From: Syngnathus acus
Taxonomy: Eukaryota; Chordata; Actinopteri; Syngnathiformes; Syngnathidae
Length of the DNA: 64,000 nt
Direction of reading: 5' to 3'
NCBI RefSeq assembly: GCF_901709675.1
Contig: NC_051095.1
Span: 15,267,456-15,331,455, forward strand
How positions within the stretch are numbered: the first letter of the stretch is position 1; each line of letters begins with the position of its first letter. Positions 34,901 through 48,852 of the stretch are shown here, piece after piece. Below the pieces are notes generated by a model. It made no database searches and was not told where the DNA came from. It saw only the letters and a program-made list of their open reading frames with translations. Both the position numbers and the translations under genes were made by a program.

Positions 34901-37900
34901 GTATATACATACACAGTATATCATCCTAATCTGCGTCATCTACCACAAAGGAAAACACGCATGCACCTCTTCTTCAGATTTAGTAGTGTCTGGAATCCAG
35001 AGTGTTGCCAGAAAGCATTGGCTGACTTGCTGTTATTGCTCTTCTGTCCTGTATTTTACTCTGTTTTATTGCAGACGTCAAACATCTTTCTCGCCACGCG
35101 CTCTGTTTATTTCTCTTCTTTTTTTTATTTTTTTTATGAGTGACAGGAAGTATTTGCTCGCTCCTCCCTGCTAAAGCGTGGCTTTGATAATAACAGAGCC
35201 TGTTATTAATTAAGGGGATTGGGCCCACTGTGACTGTCTTTAACTCAGCAGTAGTACCACATGACTAAAATGTGGATAAGCAAAATATATGTGCTGGCAT
35301 AGCACTTTCCACTGATTCAGGTTTTTATATGCATGGCAACTATACAATCTCTTAGAGAAAAATACATTCAACTGCTCACTGTTGGCACACTATGCACCGG
35401 TTGGAATGCTGTTAATCCACCTTTTCTTCAAAGATTCCTTATGAACCTGTTGGAAAGCAATGATAAGGCAGGCCTAGTGTAGGATAGGAACCCCTAAAAC
35501 TTGCCTTTAAATAGTCCAGCTAATTCAACTTTTATTGCCCAAAGTAAATACTGCATCTATGGGGAGCAGAAAGGGGAGAGTATTAAAAAGGTCAAAGAAA
35601 AGTGAGAACTGCTTTTGAACATGTTCTGCTTTACTGAAAGAAACTACATCATTTGAGTATTGTTGGTCGCCATATATGTACACAAATCCATAATGTGCAG
35701 ATGTGTGTCATTTCGGTAGAAATACAATATGATAAATGCCAAAGTGAAATGTAAAGCATATTAAATCAAGCGCCTGCACTCATTTGGGTCAATCAGGCAT
35801 GAATTTGTCAATTGAAAGAAGAGCTGCACAATTATCCTGGGTAGCACTTTTTTTTTTTACCAATGGCTAGATTGTGATTATGTTTGTATTTGTTTATATT
35901 TCAGAAAATTGATGCAAACAATTTTAGACTAAACCTAGACTCTTAATCAAAGCAAAACTGACACTGTTGTAAAAAGTGTCAAATTGAAAAGAAATGCAGT
36001 GATAAGAAAAGCAGAGACTGGAAGTTCCTTCTTAGCTGTACTGCAGAATATACTGTATCATAATCCCCAGATCGTAAAGTCTGTTGATTGCTCTTGACAC
36101 CATCTATTATAGGTTTTGTTCCCCAGCAATAGTTTGAAAACAGGGTCAACGTGTGAAAGGAGGTGATCGGAGATGGAGCTAAAAGAATGAGACAAATTCA
36201 CACAAAACACAAAGGTGAGAGACTTCCCAGCTATGCTGCAAACTCATTTCTCTCTGCTTTCCCAATCCTCAAATACAGTGCTGTGAAGCTGTTGTAAAAA
36301 ATCCTGTCTGTGACAAAATGTTTTCAATCTTATTTATTCACAGGTGGCAAACCAAACTAGAGAAATCTGTGCAGAGTATTACCAACGCAGATTGGTTTGG
36401 CTTTGCCCGTAGGACGCCTGAGGCCGCCTAACCATTTGGCAGTGCAGGTTTTATCATGGCGACCTGTCTCATCTTCAGTGCAGCCTAAGAGGAGGAACAG
36501 GCGAGCGAGGTCAAGCGCAATTGGACATTTGATCCTCTCCAAGAACAGTGGGATGACATTCCAATAACCCCGAAAACCTCACATCAGGGCTTGGGGCCAT
36601 GGTGTGCAAGTTGGCATGTTGACTTTCCAATTGCGTGCCAGTGCGATTAAACTGCATTTACAGAGTGAGATTTTGTAACACAGACGAATAATGAAATACT
36701 TGATGGGGACTCTTTTGAGTTTTAGTTGCACGCCCTATGATCTCGCTCATGTTTCCACCCTGGGATTTGTTTATAGCAGTGGTTAGACAGCAAGGCCTTT
36801 TCTGATGATTTCAAAACTTCCAACGCATTATTCATCTATTCTCAAGTCTTTTCTCATCCATTCTGTTTCATATCCTATCAGAGAAGTGACTGCAAGCCTA
36901 ACCCCAATGGTTGCTGAATAGTGGGGACTTGGTCAGTACACTGTAACCCACCGTAAGGGGGAGACAAGTAGTGATGACTCTCAGGGCCCAGCCGTTTCCA
37001 TGCTTGCCCTATTTTAGAGAGGATGCAAGCGGTTCCGCTCAAACAAACACTGGCGCAATTCATTTGATTGTTCAGTCAAGTTTGATCAGTACCATCTGAA
37101 TCCTGGGGCATTTCTTTCCAACTTTGGTCTGAAGAGTGTGAACACAGCTTTAGCGATCCCAGTAAAAAGACTGCACAGATTACAATAATTTGTTCTTTAA
37201 TCTCTATAGGGAAATTGGATTCATCTCAGTGAGTTCAGTTTGAGGATAGGCTCCTCAACATTGTAGAAGCGTTATTTAATGCGCCGTTTGATAAAAAGTA
37301 AAAATACGTAAATATTGTGCTTGTACTCGGTTCCAACGACAGCAGTTAGTTTCCCAGAAGTTTCCCACACCGAGGCACTTCTTCATGATTTTCCTCACTG
37401 ATGACCTAAGTATGCATAATCATGACATTCTTCCTTTGCAATGTAAGTCGAATTTTCCCCCAGACTATGTCAAGTTTCTCCCTGTGGATCTTTCCAATTT
37501 TCCAGTGTGGCAAATCCAGCATCTGCCCCAAGTGAGCTTCTCGAATGAAAAAGCATTCCGTGAGTGTCCGTTCAGTATTTTGGAGTCAGACTTAATGAAA
37601 ATAAGCCAATGTTAATGTTTCTCTTTCCAGCCTGTGCTTCTCCCATTTTATGCTTTGAAAATGGGCCTATTACCAAACTGAAAAGACATTTGATTGAGAT
37701 GATTAGTGATTACAGGAGCTATCTGTTGTAGAATACACTGCCCAAATCGACTTCATTTGCTCTCAGAATCATTAAAGTTGCCTGGAAAGGAGGAGGGATT
37801 CCCTTGGCGGGGGCAGCAAGCCGAGAGGACACAAACTTCAGGGGCAGGGTAAGTGGCTTCCGTTGTATCTTCTCAATCGATGAGCGTTGCATAACTTTAG

Positions 37901-38569
37901 GGCAGGCACTTATCTAACCATCTTTTCCTTTTTTCCCCCTCTCTCCTGTCTCCCCTCTGAGATACTGCCTGTTCATCTGTGAGGGGAGGTAACCAATCAC
38001 ATGGCAAGGAGAACTGGAACCGCACGGCACTGATCCCTCGTTCACGCCTGAGCTACCTCTTGATTGGCAACCGGAACGACATGTGCTTCACTCTGCCATC
38101 TAATTAACAGATGCAATTGAATAATTGAAAGGATCCAAGGAGCGATTGAGTGGGCATACATAAAAATGACTCAATATAGGTTTTGAATGAAAACATTATG
38201 TGGGAAGTGGAATGAGAACATAATACAGAAACAACAGCAAGACTGGAAAGGAAGCGATTCTGCCCGTAAACTAATCCAAATCAATGAACAGAACTTCATA
38301 AATAGAGAACCTATTAAATAATATAGAAGAGCTGACTTTGTAGTTTGCCCTGTCAGGCTTCATCACAGGAAGTCACTCACACGATTTGCTTGACACTGTT
38401 TTTACATTGGATGTTTTTGCTGACACAACCCATTTATTTTGATCCAGGTTTGAATCATGTTTAATGAAATGATTATTTGACATCCATGTGTTGCAAAACA
38501 AGTGACACAAAAGCAAAATATGCTCAAGTGACACATGGTGATGGTTAGATTTAATTTTTGTGTCACTTT

Positions 38570-38687
38570 AAAGTAGTAGTGTAACATTTAATCGATTAAT
38601 CGACAAATAACGGATGATCAAATTAATTAAAGTAGTAGTGCAACCATTAATCGAATAAGTGACAAATAATAGATTATCAAATTAATC
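38570..38687. repeat. 59-bp tandem duplication with hAT-like terminus
   Basis: AAAGTAGTAGTG starts at both 38570 and 38629, giving two diverged copies of 59 bp. Each continues GYAAC-ATTAATCGA and ends in ATCAAATTAAT. The unit resembles the end of a fish hAT-like element with TTAATCGATTAATCGAC. Copies differ by several substitutions, so the duplication is not recent. Confidence 0.75.
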
Positions 38688-38882
38688 TATTATTATTTTG
38701 ATAAATCCTTAATCATTTAGATACTAGCTTTTAAAATTCAAAATTGTCGAAATCCTCAAACTTTGAGCTTGTCAAGAGTAAAAATTCTTGGATTTCTCGA
38801 GCCTTCCGTTAAAGCAGACAGCATGATCAGCTTTGTTTTTAATTAAGATAAAACATTTGCTTTTACTTTGGAATACAATGAT

Positions 38883-38987
38883 ATTAGCCTATTTTATATG
38901 CTATAGACAGTGCTGAACTGTAGACAATTTGTTTGTGCATTTTCAACACTGTCAACTTATTAGCCTATTTTATATGTTATAGACAGT
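38883..38987. repeat. Direct repeat, 29 bp units 76 bp apart
   Basis: The segments 38883-38911 and 38959-38987 are identical except for one base (ATTAGCCTATTTTATATG, then C or T, then TATAGACAGT). They are part of a tandem duplication with period 76 next to the 59-bp duplication. Confidence 0.75.
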
Positions 38988-41900
38988 ACCACACTGTCAA
39001 TTTGAAATACTGAATGGATTAATCATGAAACATTTTTTATTAAAAGAAATTAAAATAAACATGTTTTTTTATTTTTATCCGAATCATCAACAAAAAATCC
39101 AACAGATTGGAGACGCTTAATAATGATCCTGATCAGGCGTGTGAATGAGGGAAACTTCAAAATCACGCAAGACAGCGGCTTTCTAGGACCGGAGTTGCCT
39201 AAACCTGATTTAGGGGAATTTTCCCGATTTTCATTTGCTCTGTCTGTGCGCTCTATGAGATCGTACTTGTCTCTTTTTTAAACTAGCCCAAAACAAATAC
39301 GCAAAGTTCGTGCACCCAAACAGCACAATCATAGCAAAGGGCCCTTTTAACAAGTTTGCTGGTCATCTCTGGGGCCATTTTGATATGTTTGTCCCTTTAA
39401 GAAGAGCCCAGCCAGACACCGTGTGCTTGGTAAATACAAGAGGTGTGTGGCTGAATACATTAAAGGCAAGCTGACAAGCAGGGGCTTTACTACTTGTGAT
39501 GTGAGGGAGGTTCCAGAGGTAGCATATGAAACACATGCACTTTAAATCCTAAGGCATTCAATTCATTTGTTCAATGATCAATATAGAACATGATGGGAGT
39601 GGCGTTTTACAGCTATTCAGTGTTTTGATCCAACATAAGCTGCATGTTCAAATTGGATTGAGGCATTCATTTAAATCCCCACTCTACAGCATGTGTGCAC
39701 GCTTTTGTTTGTGTATAAATACTTTAGTTTAGCACAGCCGGTGAATGCAGATTTCCTTTGTCCAGAGAGAATAATAACTCCCAAAATACTACCCTACTAT
39801 TCTATTTTGGGGTGCTAGTACTATAAAAAAAAAAAAATATCATCCTGAGTTTACAGCATGAGTCCCGAACTCATTTTGTGATTTCAAAATACCAATATTA
39901 TTCATTGCAGTCTCAGATGAAGCTACAGGTCATCTTAGTTTACATGAGAGTCTACGCGGTATGTGAAAATGCAATCAATTTCAAATTACATCATGGATGT
40001 TTTTCTGAATATTTTTACAACTTACTTATCTGTGAAATTACTGTTTTTCCAACAGCAGGAATTTTCCATGATGTAGTCTAATAGAGCTATCTGTATTTAA
40101 TACAAGGCACATTTTGTTTTGAGAAATTTGATTCTCTAGATATTCATGGACTGCCCCAAAACATTCCCTCCTTCTTCACAGTTCACATTTGTTAACCATG
40201 TGCCACGTTTGAACCAGAATAGGATTCAGAAAAACATTTAGGAGTACATTTTTTACATATTTTGTGCAGGAAGAAATCTTCTAGACTAAGATCCCAGGGT
40301 TTGGTGCCAACACCTTTGTCGTGGAGTCCATTGCTTGGGACAGCACCCCAGCTCTTTTTGATCTGTTGGCAGTAGATGCTAGCACTTGGTGGAAATTGAG
40401 CCACCAATTCGTCGCAGTACGGGTATTTGTTTTATTTTCACCCAATAGCGCAGCTGGCTATATGTCAATTTAGCCGAGACCAGCAATGCAAATCTCACCA
40501 ATAAAAAAGACGCAAAAGAGATTTCATTTATTTAATACAATAACAGTGATAATTGTCTCAGTATGCAGCACATTTATGTATTTTGTGGCTGGCATTGATC
40601 ATCAAAACAACGAAGACAATACTATCAGATCAAATAGAAATCTGTTTTGTAGTTCCAAGAAATCATGAGCAAAACAAATGGTGAAAACAAAATGTCCATG
40701 GCACTTCAAGCTTTTTTGATGGACTTATAATCAGAATCAGAATATCAGTCAAAATATACCTTGGGTTAATTGGCTGCTAGCTTGCTGTCAGAGCACACAT
40801 TCAACAATATGAATTTCAAATATGTGTGTAGATCTTGCGTTAATGTTTTCTGTATCTTGGCTGCAGTTGGAAAATGACGAATGAGCATCAGGATTGAGTT
40901 GATGTTTTTACAGCTGGGTTGTATTGCATGTCGGAATGAGCACCAGTTAAGGAAACATCCGGGCCTAGTTTGTCTTCATTATACAAATAGATACCGCCGA
41001 TTCCATACAGGGGGAGTTACATTTGACACTAAGCTGCATGTACTGTAGTGGATCTAAACAATGAAACAACCGCATGGGTAACCACAGGCAACTAACTGTA
41101 CCACAGATTCTTACGATGCATGAAAATACACATTTAGTTTTGGACGATCCATATCTTACCATTTGGCCCTGTGTATGGCTCTGCCCTATGTGCACACCTC
41201 ACTTAATGGCATACAGTGTTTTCCTTTTAAAACATTGTGTCTGGGTCATGTGTAGTCATGTATGATCTTATTACCAGAATTAAAAAAGTCACAGTTCCAA
41301 AATCGCTCACACTTTACATCAAGAGGTATGTGGTGTTTTTTTTTCTCACGCCCCATCTTCTGCTAAAGTAAAGAGACATGACACCACCTAAAGTGCTATC
41401 ATGTAAATTGCATGCATGGGAAAAGTGGTCTTCATGCAGGGAAAATAAAAATAAACCATCATAGAGAGAGAATGGACAAATCTTAAATTGCACAAATTGA
41501 GCCTGTTACTGATTTAGGTTCGTCCATCAACACGTACAATACAAGTTAACAACATATATGTTATTTATCCGCACTGCATTATCCCCGCCTGTTTGCTTGA
41601 GGAGACATGCTCCCGACAGAAGGAAAACATAACAACATGTGGCCTCTAAGTGAGACAGGAGGTTTGAAAGGGAAGGCTTGAGATTCATATGCTGCTAAGC
41701 TGTTTTCATTTGATTTTATCGCGCTCGTGCGCAATGTGACACATTGATTTATCACTTCAGCCCATTTTCAAACTCATCTTTATTCTTTAATTCAGTGTAC
41801 ATAAAACCTGAAATTTGTCTGTGGCATCAACTGTTTACAATTATAGTACATTTCAGGGTTAGGCACACTTGCAAATTGTCTTAAAGACCTGTCATGCCTT

Positions 41901-43148
41901 TCTTCACATTTTAAAATAGCTTCCAGATGTCACAATAACATACCCGTTGTATCCTTTAGTCAAAGGATCAACAACTGGAATTGTAACGGCTTCACACACC
42001 ATATTTATTGTCTGGACCCACTTTTTACGGGCTTTCTCATGCAAGTGAGCAATGTACAAAGTATGTGGACATTTTTAGAAAGACATTGATGACAGCTGCT
42101 TTTTTTGTCTGTAAGGTATTGTGCCACTTCTGATTGTGAATTCTGCTATGCTTCACACAAATTAATCACTTTGAACGACATTGCTTCGTGTGACTTTGTA
42201 TGCAATCTTGTGAATGCTTGGAACCATTTGAGTGGTGAAATGGAGTTCAAACCCGGCTCGTGGTTTCATTGAAGAAACAGAGTCACATGACAGTTTCTTT
42301 GACAAACCAAAGGGAGTGGAGTCAAAGTTGTGTTTCTTTGAACAAAAATACTCAAATAAAAAATATGCATTAAAACTAAAACTGTCAATATTTGTCAACA
42401 ATGGGCTTTTGAAGCCCTTTAAGAGGCTTTTGTGATTAAGGGCAATACAATATCAAATATTAGTGGCTACATTTAAATTGGCTGTGATTAGGTAGTGTCA
42501 TCTCATATAGTACATTAACAAAGCAAAGAAGGAAAATTAATACTGACAAACAGAAAAGCTCAGAAGGACGTACTACACTGCAACGGGTTTGGTCCCCCGT
42601 TAGTTCTCAAGCAAACGGAGTCACTTTTCATTACGTTCTAAAAGCCTGTATGGAACACAGACAATACAGAATGTGAGGCCGAGTCTGATCTTTAACAAAT
42701 AACAAACGTGTTTTCCCTGATATGATGATAAAATGTCAATAAAACAGGCAACTTGGAATAACTTGAAAAATGTGCATTGGCTTTAGTGTTGCAAAACAAA
42801 GACACACAAACACCCTGTTAAATAAAAGTGTCATCTAACAAGACAACATGAATGGCACAGCATAAAAACACCTCAGTTGCAGTCTTGGCAACTGTTTGCT
42901 TCTTCTTTTAATTAGAGCAAAAGATCACAGAAATACCAAGTGTCAATACCACAGAGAAAGGCAATATGGCAACGTCGACCTTTGAGAGCTCCTTGATCTT
43001 TTATAATGTCAGCGATGCAGCATCTTGTTCTCTGCTAGTTGTCATGCTTTTATTCCACGCCCTCATATGGAAAATTAGAGAACTGCAAAATGATAAAGAC
43101 AATGGCAGTTATTTGCCATCTTAAGTTTTTGTTGCTCACTCGGGAAAC

Positions 43149-43447
<299 letters not shown>

Positions 43448-43624
43448 CATCTCTGCATGTAGTTATTCATTTATTTATTCACCGACAAAAAATACATTAT
43501 GACTGTATTAAGTAATTATTTTAAAATGTCTTCTTTGTCCTTATGACATTTTAGGACTGTGTTGTTTATTTTTACTGTATTAACCACGATGAAATAGTGG
43601 TGAGCACAGATGCTTCATCTAGGC

Positions 43625-43720
43625 TACGCCTTTTATTTGTGGAGTTTGCATTTTCTCTCTGTGCTTGCGTGGGTTTTCTCCATGGCTCTGGCTTCCTTCC
43701 ACATTGCATACTTCCCACAC
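43625..43720 (+). mobile_element. Degenerate SINE fragment
   Basis: TGTGGAGTTTGCATTTTCTC, then TGCGTGGGTTTTCTCC, then GGCTTCCTTCCACATTGCAT match the central body of the SINE at 25902 with many changes. The tRNA head and 3' tail are lost. Confidence 0.6.
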
Positions 43721-45717
43721 TCTATTTCTTGTCGCGCTGAAATTAGCCAACCAGTATACGGGCAGACGTTGGGCCTTCCACTTCCAGGAGAGGAGCCTTG
43801 AGTATGAAAATGAGAAGACAACAGCCAATGGAAAGCAAAAGCAAACTTAAAGGAAAATTGTATCTGATGAGGTTAGTCAAACCTTAATGACTTAGTAGGT
43901 AGAATATTTGATGGGCTTTTGTAACTGATGAGTGTATCCCAGCCATTCATCAGGTGTGGGCTCTTTCATCACGATTCAACCCTCTTCCTCCTACGGGAGA
44001 AACATGCTTGTTGTGTTGGTTGTTGTATTACCCTTTGGGGAACGGTAAGACTTTGTATGGCGGCCATATCTCCTAATCCGTCTTTATAAATGGCCAGCGT
44101 TTATGTTGTCAGTAGACTGGAAAACAAAGGCCAGAGCAAGCAGCTATAAAATGGCGGGAGTGATAAATGTACTCTGCCCTGCTCCATGGTGAAGGTATTG
44201 AAAGTCAGCGAGCTCTGCAACCCACATCCATTCTGCTTGCACTCGTTCAAGCCATAAAAGATTTTATCTGTTGAAAAGATATGTCGGAATATCGTGCAAA
44301 CACGATAAGGTAAAAGGTTGGCAAAATATGGATATTTATCAAAGCAAAAATATGCTTGAATTACCTTTGGTCACAGGCACTTTTATGGGTCTGTGCACAG
44401 CTCAAGACTGAGCATGTGGGCCGACATGAGGAACGAGCGAGCGAGCTTGTTTCGATGGTCTTTGCTGGTTAACTGGGAATCCTCCCTCCTGATCGGGCAA
44501 CTCACAGCCTGTAGTTCATTAGTCTAGTATGCCCAGAAATCATTGTGCTGCATCAGAGACTGCTGTCTGACTGCTGCTGGGCCAAAATTTACTTGGACGT
44601 GCCTATAAAAACAGTTGAAAGCACTTGATTCGCAAGATTGCTGAATTGTGTGCTTTCAAAGCCTATGTGTGACATTCAGGTCACAAGAAAAAATTGAGGA
44701 GAAAGTCAAAGAATCGTCTGCATACGACTACGTCTTAATGGTCAAGTTAAGTCTGACCTTTGTATGTACTTGTACACTCACATAAGGCTTGTTCAGTGTT
44801 ATACAAGCGACCTGCAGTGAAGGAATCAATCAGGTAAACTGGGTCAAAGAAGGCAAGAAGAAGGAGATGCGGGGGGTCTCAGAGGAGCGGGCCTTTGTTC
44901 CACGTCGGAGGTGGATGTAGACGAGCCCTGTGCTCCATTAGTCGGTACAATTCTGCATGTGATGCAAGAACACGGCTACACATATCACTTCTCATGTTTG
45001 CCAGCTCCTTTATGTTCGAGCGTGTGCATCCAGCCGTTGGTTACGCAACAGTTTCCCAAGCGATGCCTGGAAACCCTGAGCCCAGCGTGACTAAGGCATT
45101 AATGTCCTGCCCGCTTCAATTCCACAGAAGGACTCTACTTTGCAGAGCAAGCTCCATCAGATCAACAGGTGACCGACCGCCTTATGTCCTCGCTAACCCA
45201 ATAAAGCATTACATCATGCTCTCCACCTTTGAGCAGAACACGGCGATTACGGATCAAATCTCTTCAGAACCAATTTTGTCATATCATCCCGAATAAAAGT
45301 TACTATTGCAAGCGCAGCATTTACCCATACGGGGAAATAACACAGCACTGAATCAAATCAATGAAATCCATCCACCCTCCTATAATAGAAAAGATGTATT
45401 ATGGTTAACGTGGTTATCCGTGCTGTTCTTTCAATTATGCATTGCTGTGTTCACAGGATTTATCAATATTTATTTTTAGGTGATGAATTTTAAATCAAAA
45501 GTTACATAAGGATTTCATTATGCATCGACACCAATTATTTTGCACGCTCAGTTTTTGTGTGTTGGTGTTGTGCATGTGTCAGACAGTATCCTTTGACACA
45601 CGGGCTGCAGGGAAGTTCTATAAAGTTTAATTATATGTTGCGTTCCCAGTTGGAAGGCTGAGATTAAACTAAATTAAATTGTGTCGGGGTGCATAAAATG
45701 TTTCTGTGCTGTGGAGG

Positions 45718-45750
<33 letters not shown>

Positions 45751-45941
45751 CACACGCACGCATGCACGCACACACACACACACGAAGACAAAATGTGCTA
45801 AACCAACATGCGGAGGTTGAAGGCACCAGAGATGGGCACTTCATCCTATTTTGCCAGTCCATCCTCAACCTGGGCACTCGTCCGTCATCGTCTCTCCATC
45901 CTTATTCATAAAATAAACATCCCCTGTGCTCATCCGTCCTC
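43721..45941. other. Intergenic, no gene; CA microsatellite at 45719-45784
   Basis: No supported exon. An open frame at 44895-45296 has no recognisable domain and is not called. Confidence 0.5.
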
Positions 45942-46117
45942 GTACCGTAATTTTCGGACTATAAGTCGCGGTTTTTTTTCATAGTTTGGGTGGGGGGGCG
46001 ACTTATACTCAGGAGCGACTTATATACATATATATGGTTTTTTTTCACTTTTTTGGGCATTTTATGGCTGGTGCGACTTATACTCCGGTGCGACTTATAG
46101 TCCGAAAATTACGGTAC
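45942..46117. mobile_element. Foldback MITE with perfect 28-bp inverted ends
   Basis: Positions 45942-45969 and 46090-46117 are perfect inverted repeats of 28 bp, starting GTACCGTAATTTTCGGACTA. The outer GTAC may be a duplicated target or part of the repeat, because it is itself palindromic. The motif GCGACTTATA recurs at 45998, 46015, 46073 and 46090 and in inverse at 45960. With only about 120 bp between the ends the whole element can fold into a hairpin. It has no coding capacity and belongs to a repeat common in fish genomes; its transposase superfamily is not certain. Confidence 0.85.
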
Positions 46118-46262
46118 TTGAAAAGGGCTACCGACCCCGGTCAGTCCAAAAAAAACACAAGGAAGAAAAAGAAACCAAATTGATTCAAATGAAATATAAT
46201 CCATGTATCTACACCATACAGCGGATGACAAAGAGCTTTAGCCTCACATTCACCTATTTTTG

Positions 46263-46501
46263 TGTCAGGGTCCACGATGTTTCATGGCCGTTTAATTGTG
46301 TGTTGATCGGGTCTGTGTGCGGGCGCTATCCACCTGCTCCCTCCTGATTGGTGGCTTTTGTCCCTGACTCAGCTAATCAATCAGTGCAGGGGAGAGTGGC
46401 CTCGCTGGCCGTGTTGAGTGTATGTGTTGTCTTGCTCCACATTTTCTTTGTATTTATGTTAGACCCCGTTTTTCGAGGCCCCATAGGGATAGGTCCTCAC
46501 A
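46263..46501 (+). mobile_element. LTR of a retrovirus-like or Ty3-type element (one copy)
   Basis: The 239-bp segment begins TGTCAGGGTCC and ends GGTCCTCACA, the TG...CA ends of an LTR. Two bases later, at 46504-46521, is an 18-nt primer-binding-site-like sequence. A TATA-like TTTGTATTTATG lies near 46448. No gag or pol frame follows and no second LTR is seen in the window, so this is a truncated copy with only an LTR and leader. Confidence 0.5.
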
Positions 46502-46503
46502 AT

Positions 46504-46521
46504 TAGGGGCTCATCCGGGAC
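46504..46521 (+). other. Primer binding site-like sequence (tRNA-Pro type)
   Basis: TAGGGGCTCATCCGGGAC differs at three positions from the well-known tRNA-Pro primer binding site TGGGGGCTCGTCCGGGAT. It sits 2 nt after the CA end of the proposed LTR, the usual position. Confidence 0.55.
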
Positions 46522-48819
46522 TACGGAGACTGTGTGACTTGGTGGGTCTAACATAGATGTGGAGCGTAGGAATGGTGAAAAAGGTGATGCTACAAAAGTG
46601 GTTTGGGCAAAACACGATGACGGAAACACACACGCACGCACGCACGCACACACATACACACAGACACACAGATGTAGGTGGGCCCAAGCCAAGCATCTTA
46701 ACATCTCCATTTAGCTGCCAACATAACCACCGTCGGTCACCAGATTGATTGGCGTGATGTAAACGTTATTGTCTCGGACGAAGGGACCTCATCTTGTCTA
46801 CTTGAAGCAAAGAGAAGTCACTTCTTCTGCAATCTGCATGCAAACATCATGAACACAAGTGACCGTCCTGTTTTAGTCTGTCGCTTTTTAAAACCATCTC
46901 GTTCTCCGGCCGCAAAATTGACCGTTGTTTTCTTTGATGTCTCAAACAAAATTAAGGATTTTGATCATTTCATCAGATAAGAGAAAACTGAACTAAACTG
47001 AGTATTACCTTACAAAGATGCGTGGAGCATCAGTGCTTCTTTGTGTTTTAGAACTCTTTTATTATAACAACTTTTTTATAACAAGGTACAAGTGTACGTA
47101 CTGTAAATATGTTTTTACAACTTTTATTATTATTTATTATTTATACTTGTTACTTTTTTTATGAAAAGGTACAAGTGTACGTATTGCAATTGTGTGGATA
47201 CTCCCTGCCTTCTGATGGCGTGTGGGCAACTTTCGTGCCATAATTCCTCAATTTAGAAGGTTTATTTAGAATTTCCGAATTTTTGATTTTTTTTTTTAAA
47301 TTTGGAAAAAAATATGCGATGTACTGAAGCCGCGACAAACGAACCGCGATGTAGCGACGGATGACTGTACTTTTAAAAAAAAAGTGTCTTTCTTGGGACC
47401 GAACAAGATAGAGACCTAATCTGATGCAGTTATATAATTCAAAAGCAAAATCACAATTTATACAATAATAATGAAAAGTATTTTGGGTTGATCGACTTAG
47501 ATTAACTTTTGATGTCTGAGGTTTTTCGCTTTTAATCAACTCCCGTTGACTACAAATTTGACAGGGATTAGCGTTGGGAAAATAGGAGGATTCGAATGTC
47601 TGTGTATTTTTTTTTGTTAAATCTTTCTTAGTTGCAGAGCTTTGTCTATTTTCGGTCTTTAATGCATTGTAGTATTCAAAATATGATGCCGTGTGAGCGT
47701 TCCACTATTTTGATGTGCCATCAACACATGCCATGGTCTTAATTAGGATTAGAGGAGTGATTTATATTTATTATAGAAATAATTGAGTGACACATTTTTA
47801 CATTTAGCCAAATTAATCCAATTGTGAGGGTTTAAGACAAATATAGCTATAGTGTGTGTATGTATTGAATTTGTACGTATGTTAATGGTTTTTTTTATAT
47901 TTTATTTGTTTGTTAGTGTTGAGTCTTTTTAGACATACTAGACATATCCTATTCAATTTTGGATTCCTCCTTATCACTCATACAGTAGAGCCTACAAGGC
48001 TGGTTAGTGATGCTGTATCTTTTTTTGAATAATTTTATAAGTGTGTCATGTTATAATTATAGCAATCACAATCAATCATAGTTAATGATATCAAACAACT
48101 GACAATTTAAAATTCCGTGACATGCATCCTACAAAATGACAGCGGAGTTAATTTACTGTGGCTTGAGATTCTAATGGCTTCCAAAAAGAGGCCCAATCTT
48201 GAAGCAGGTCTCCTATTTCTCAGAATGGCTAAATGTGGACAGTGATTGTTGCGCTTAAGCTAACTTTGATATGTTGTTTGCTTGTGAAATTGACCCAACA
48301 GCAACAATCTGTCATTTATAATTGTCAGGTTAGTTAGATGGCCAAACTGAAATAATCTGCGACTCCGGTGACATGACTTAATTTGTTCATTTAAAAGATC
48401 CAATAAATTAACTTCCATGACAGATATTGCAGTCATCTGACATCCACTGCTCCTCATTAGGCGACATCTTCATATGCTCTGCTTCCATGAAATGATCAAC
48501 ACTGGGCCATGTTTGCATTTTCTTATGAACCGTATATCTGATTAACAGGCAGACAAATTAATAGTGCCCACTCTACCAGGGATAATGGCTGGGCTGCGTC
48601 CGTGCTGATGTATTTGTGCTGTGTAAAAGCCTTTTCTGTGTGCGACTAACACCAACGTCACGCCAATCTTTTCAGAATTGAATGGTTCATGAGGGAGGAC
48701 ATCAACTCACCACAGCCCTGAGCCCACACCATGAACGAGAGGAGAAGAAAGGAGTCCATTCCATTACAAGGCCCTCGTGCCTCTTCAGCCTTTGCAGAAC
48801 AGATGATGTATGTGCAGCA

Positions 48820-48852
<33 letters not shown>

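Larger units (their letters stand above)
34900..43148. other. Intergenic, no gene; local duplications at 38570-38990
   Basis: No credible coding exon is seen in 8 kb. The stretch includes a 9-bp inverted repeat at 35188-35208, a homeobox/E-box-like cluster near 38101, and two neighbouring tandem duplications described separately. Confidence 0.5.

Noticed and set aside
44895-45296. 133-codon open frame on + strand
   Set aside because: No recognisable motif and no support as an exon; likely chance.
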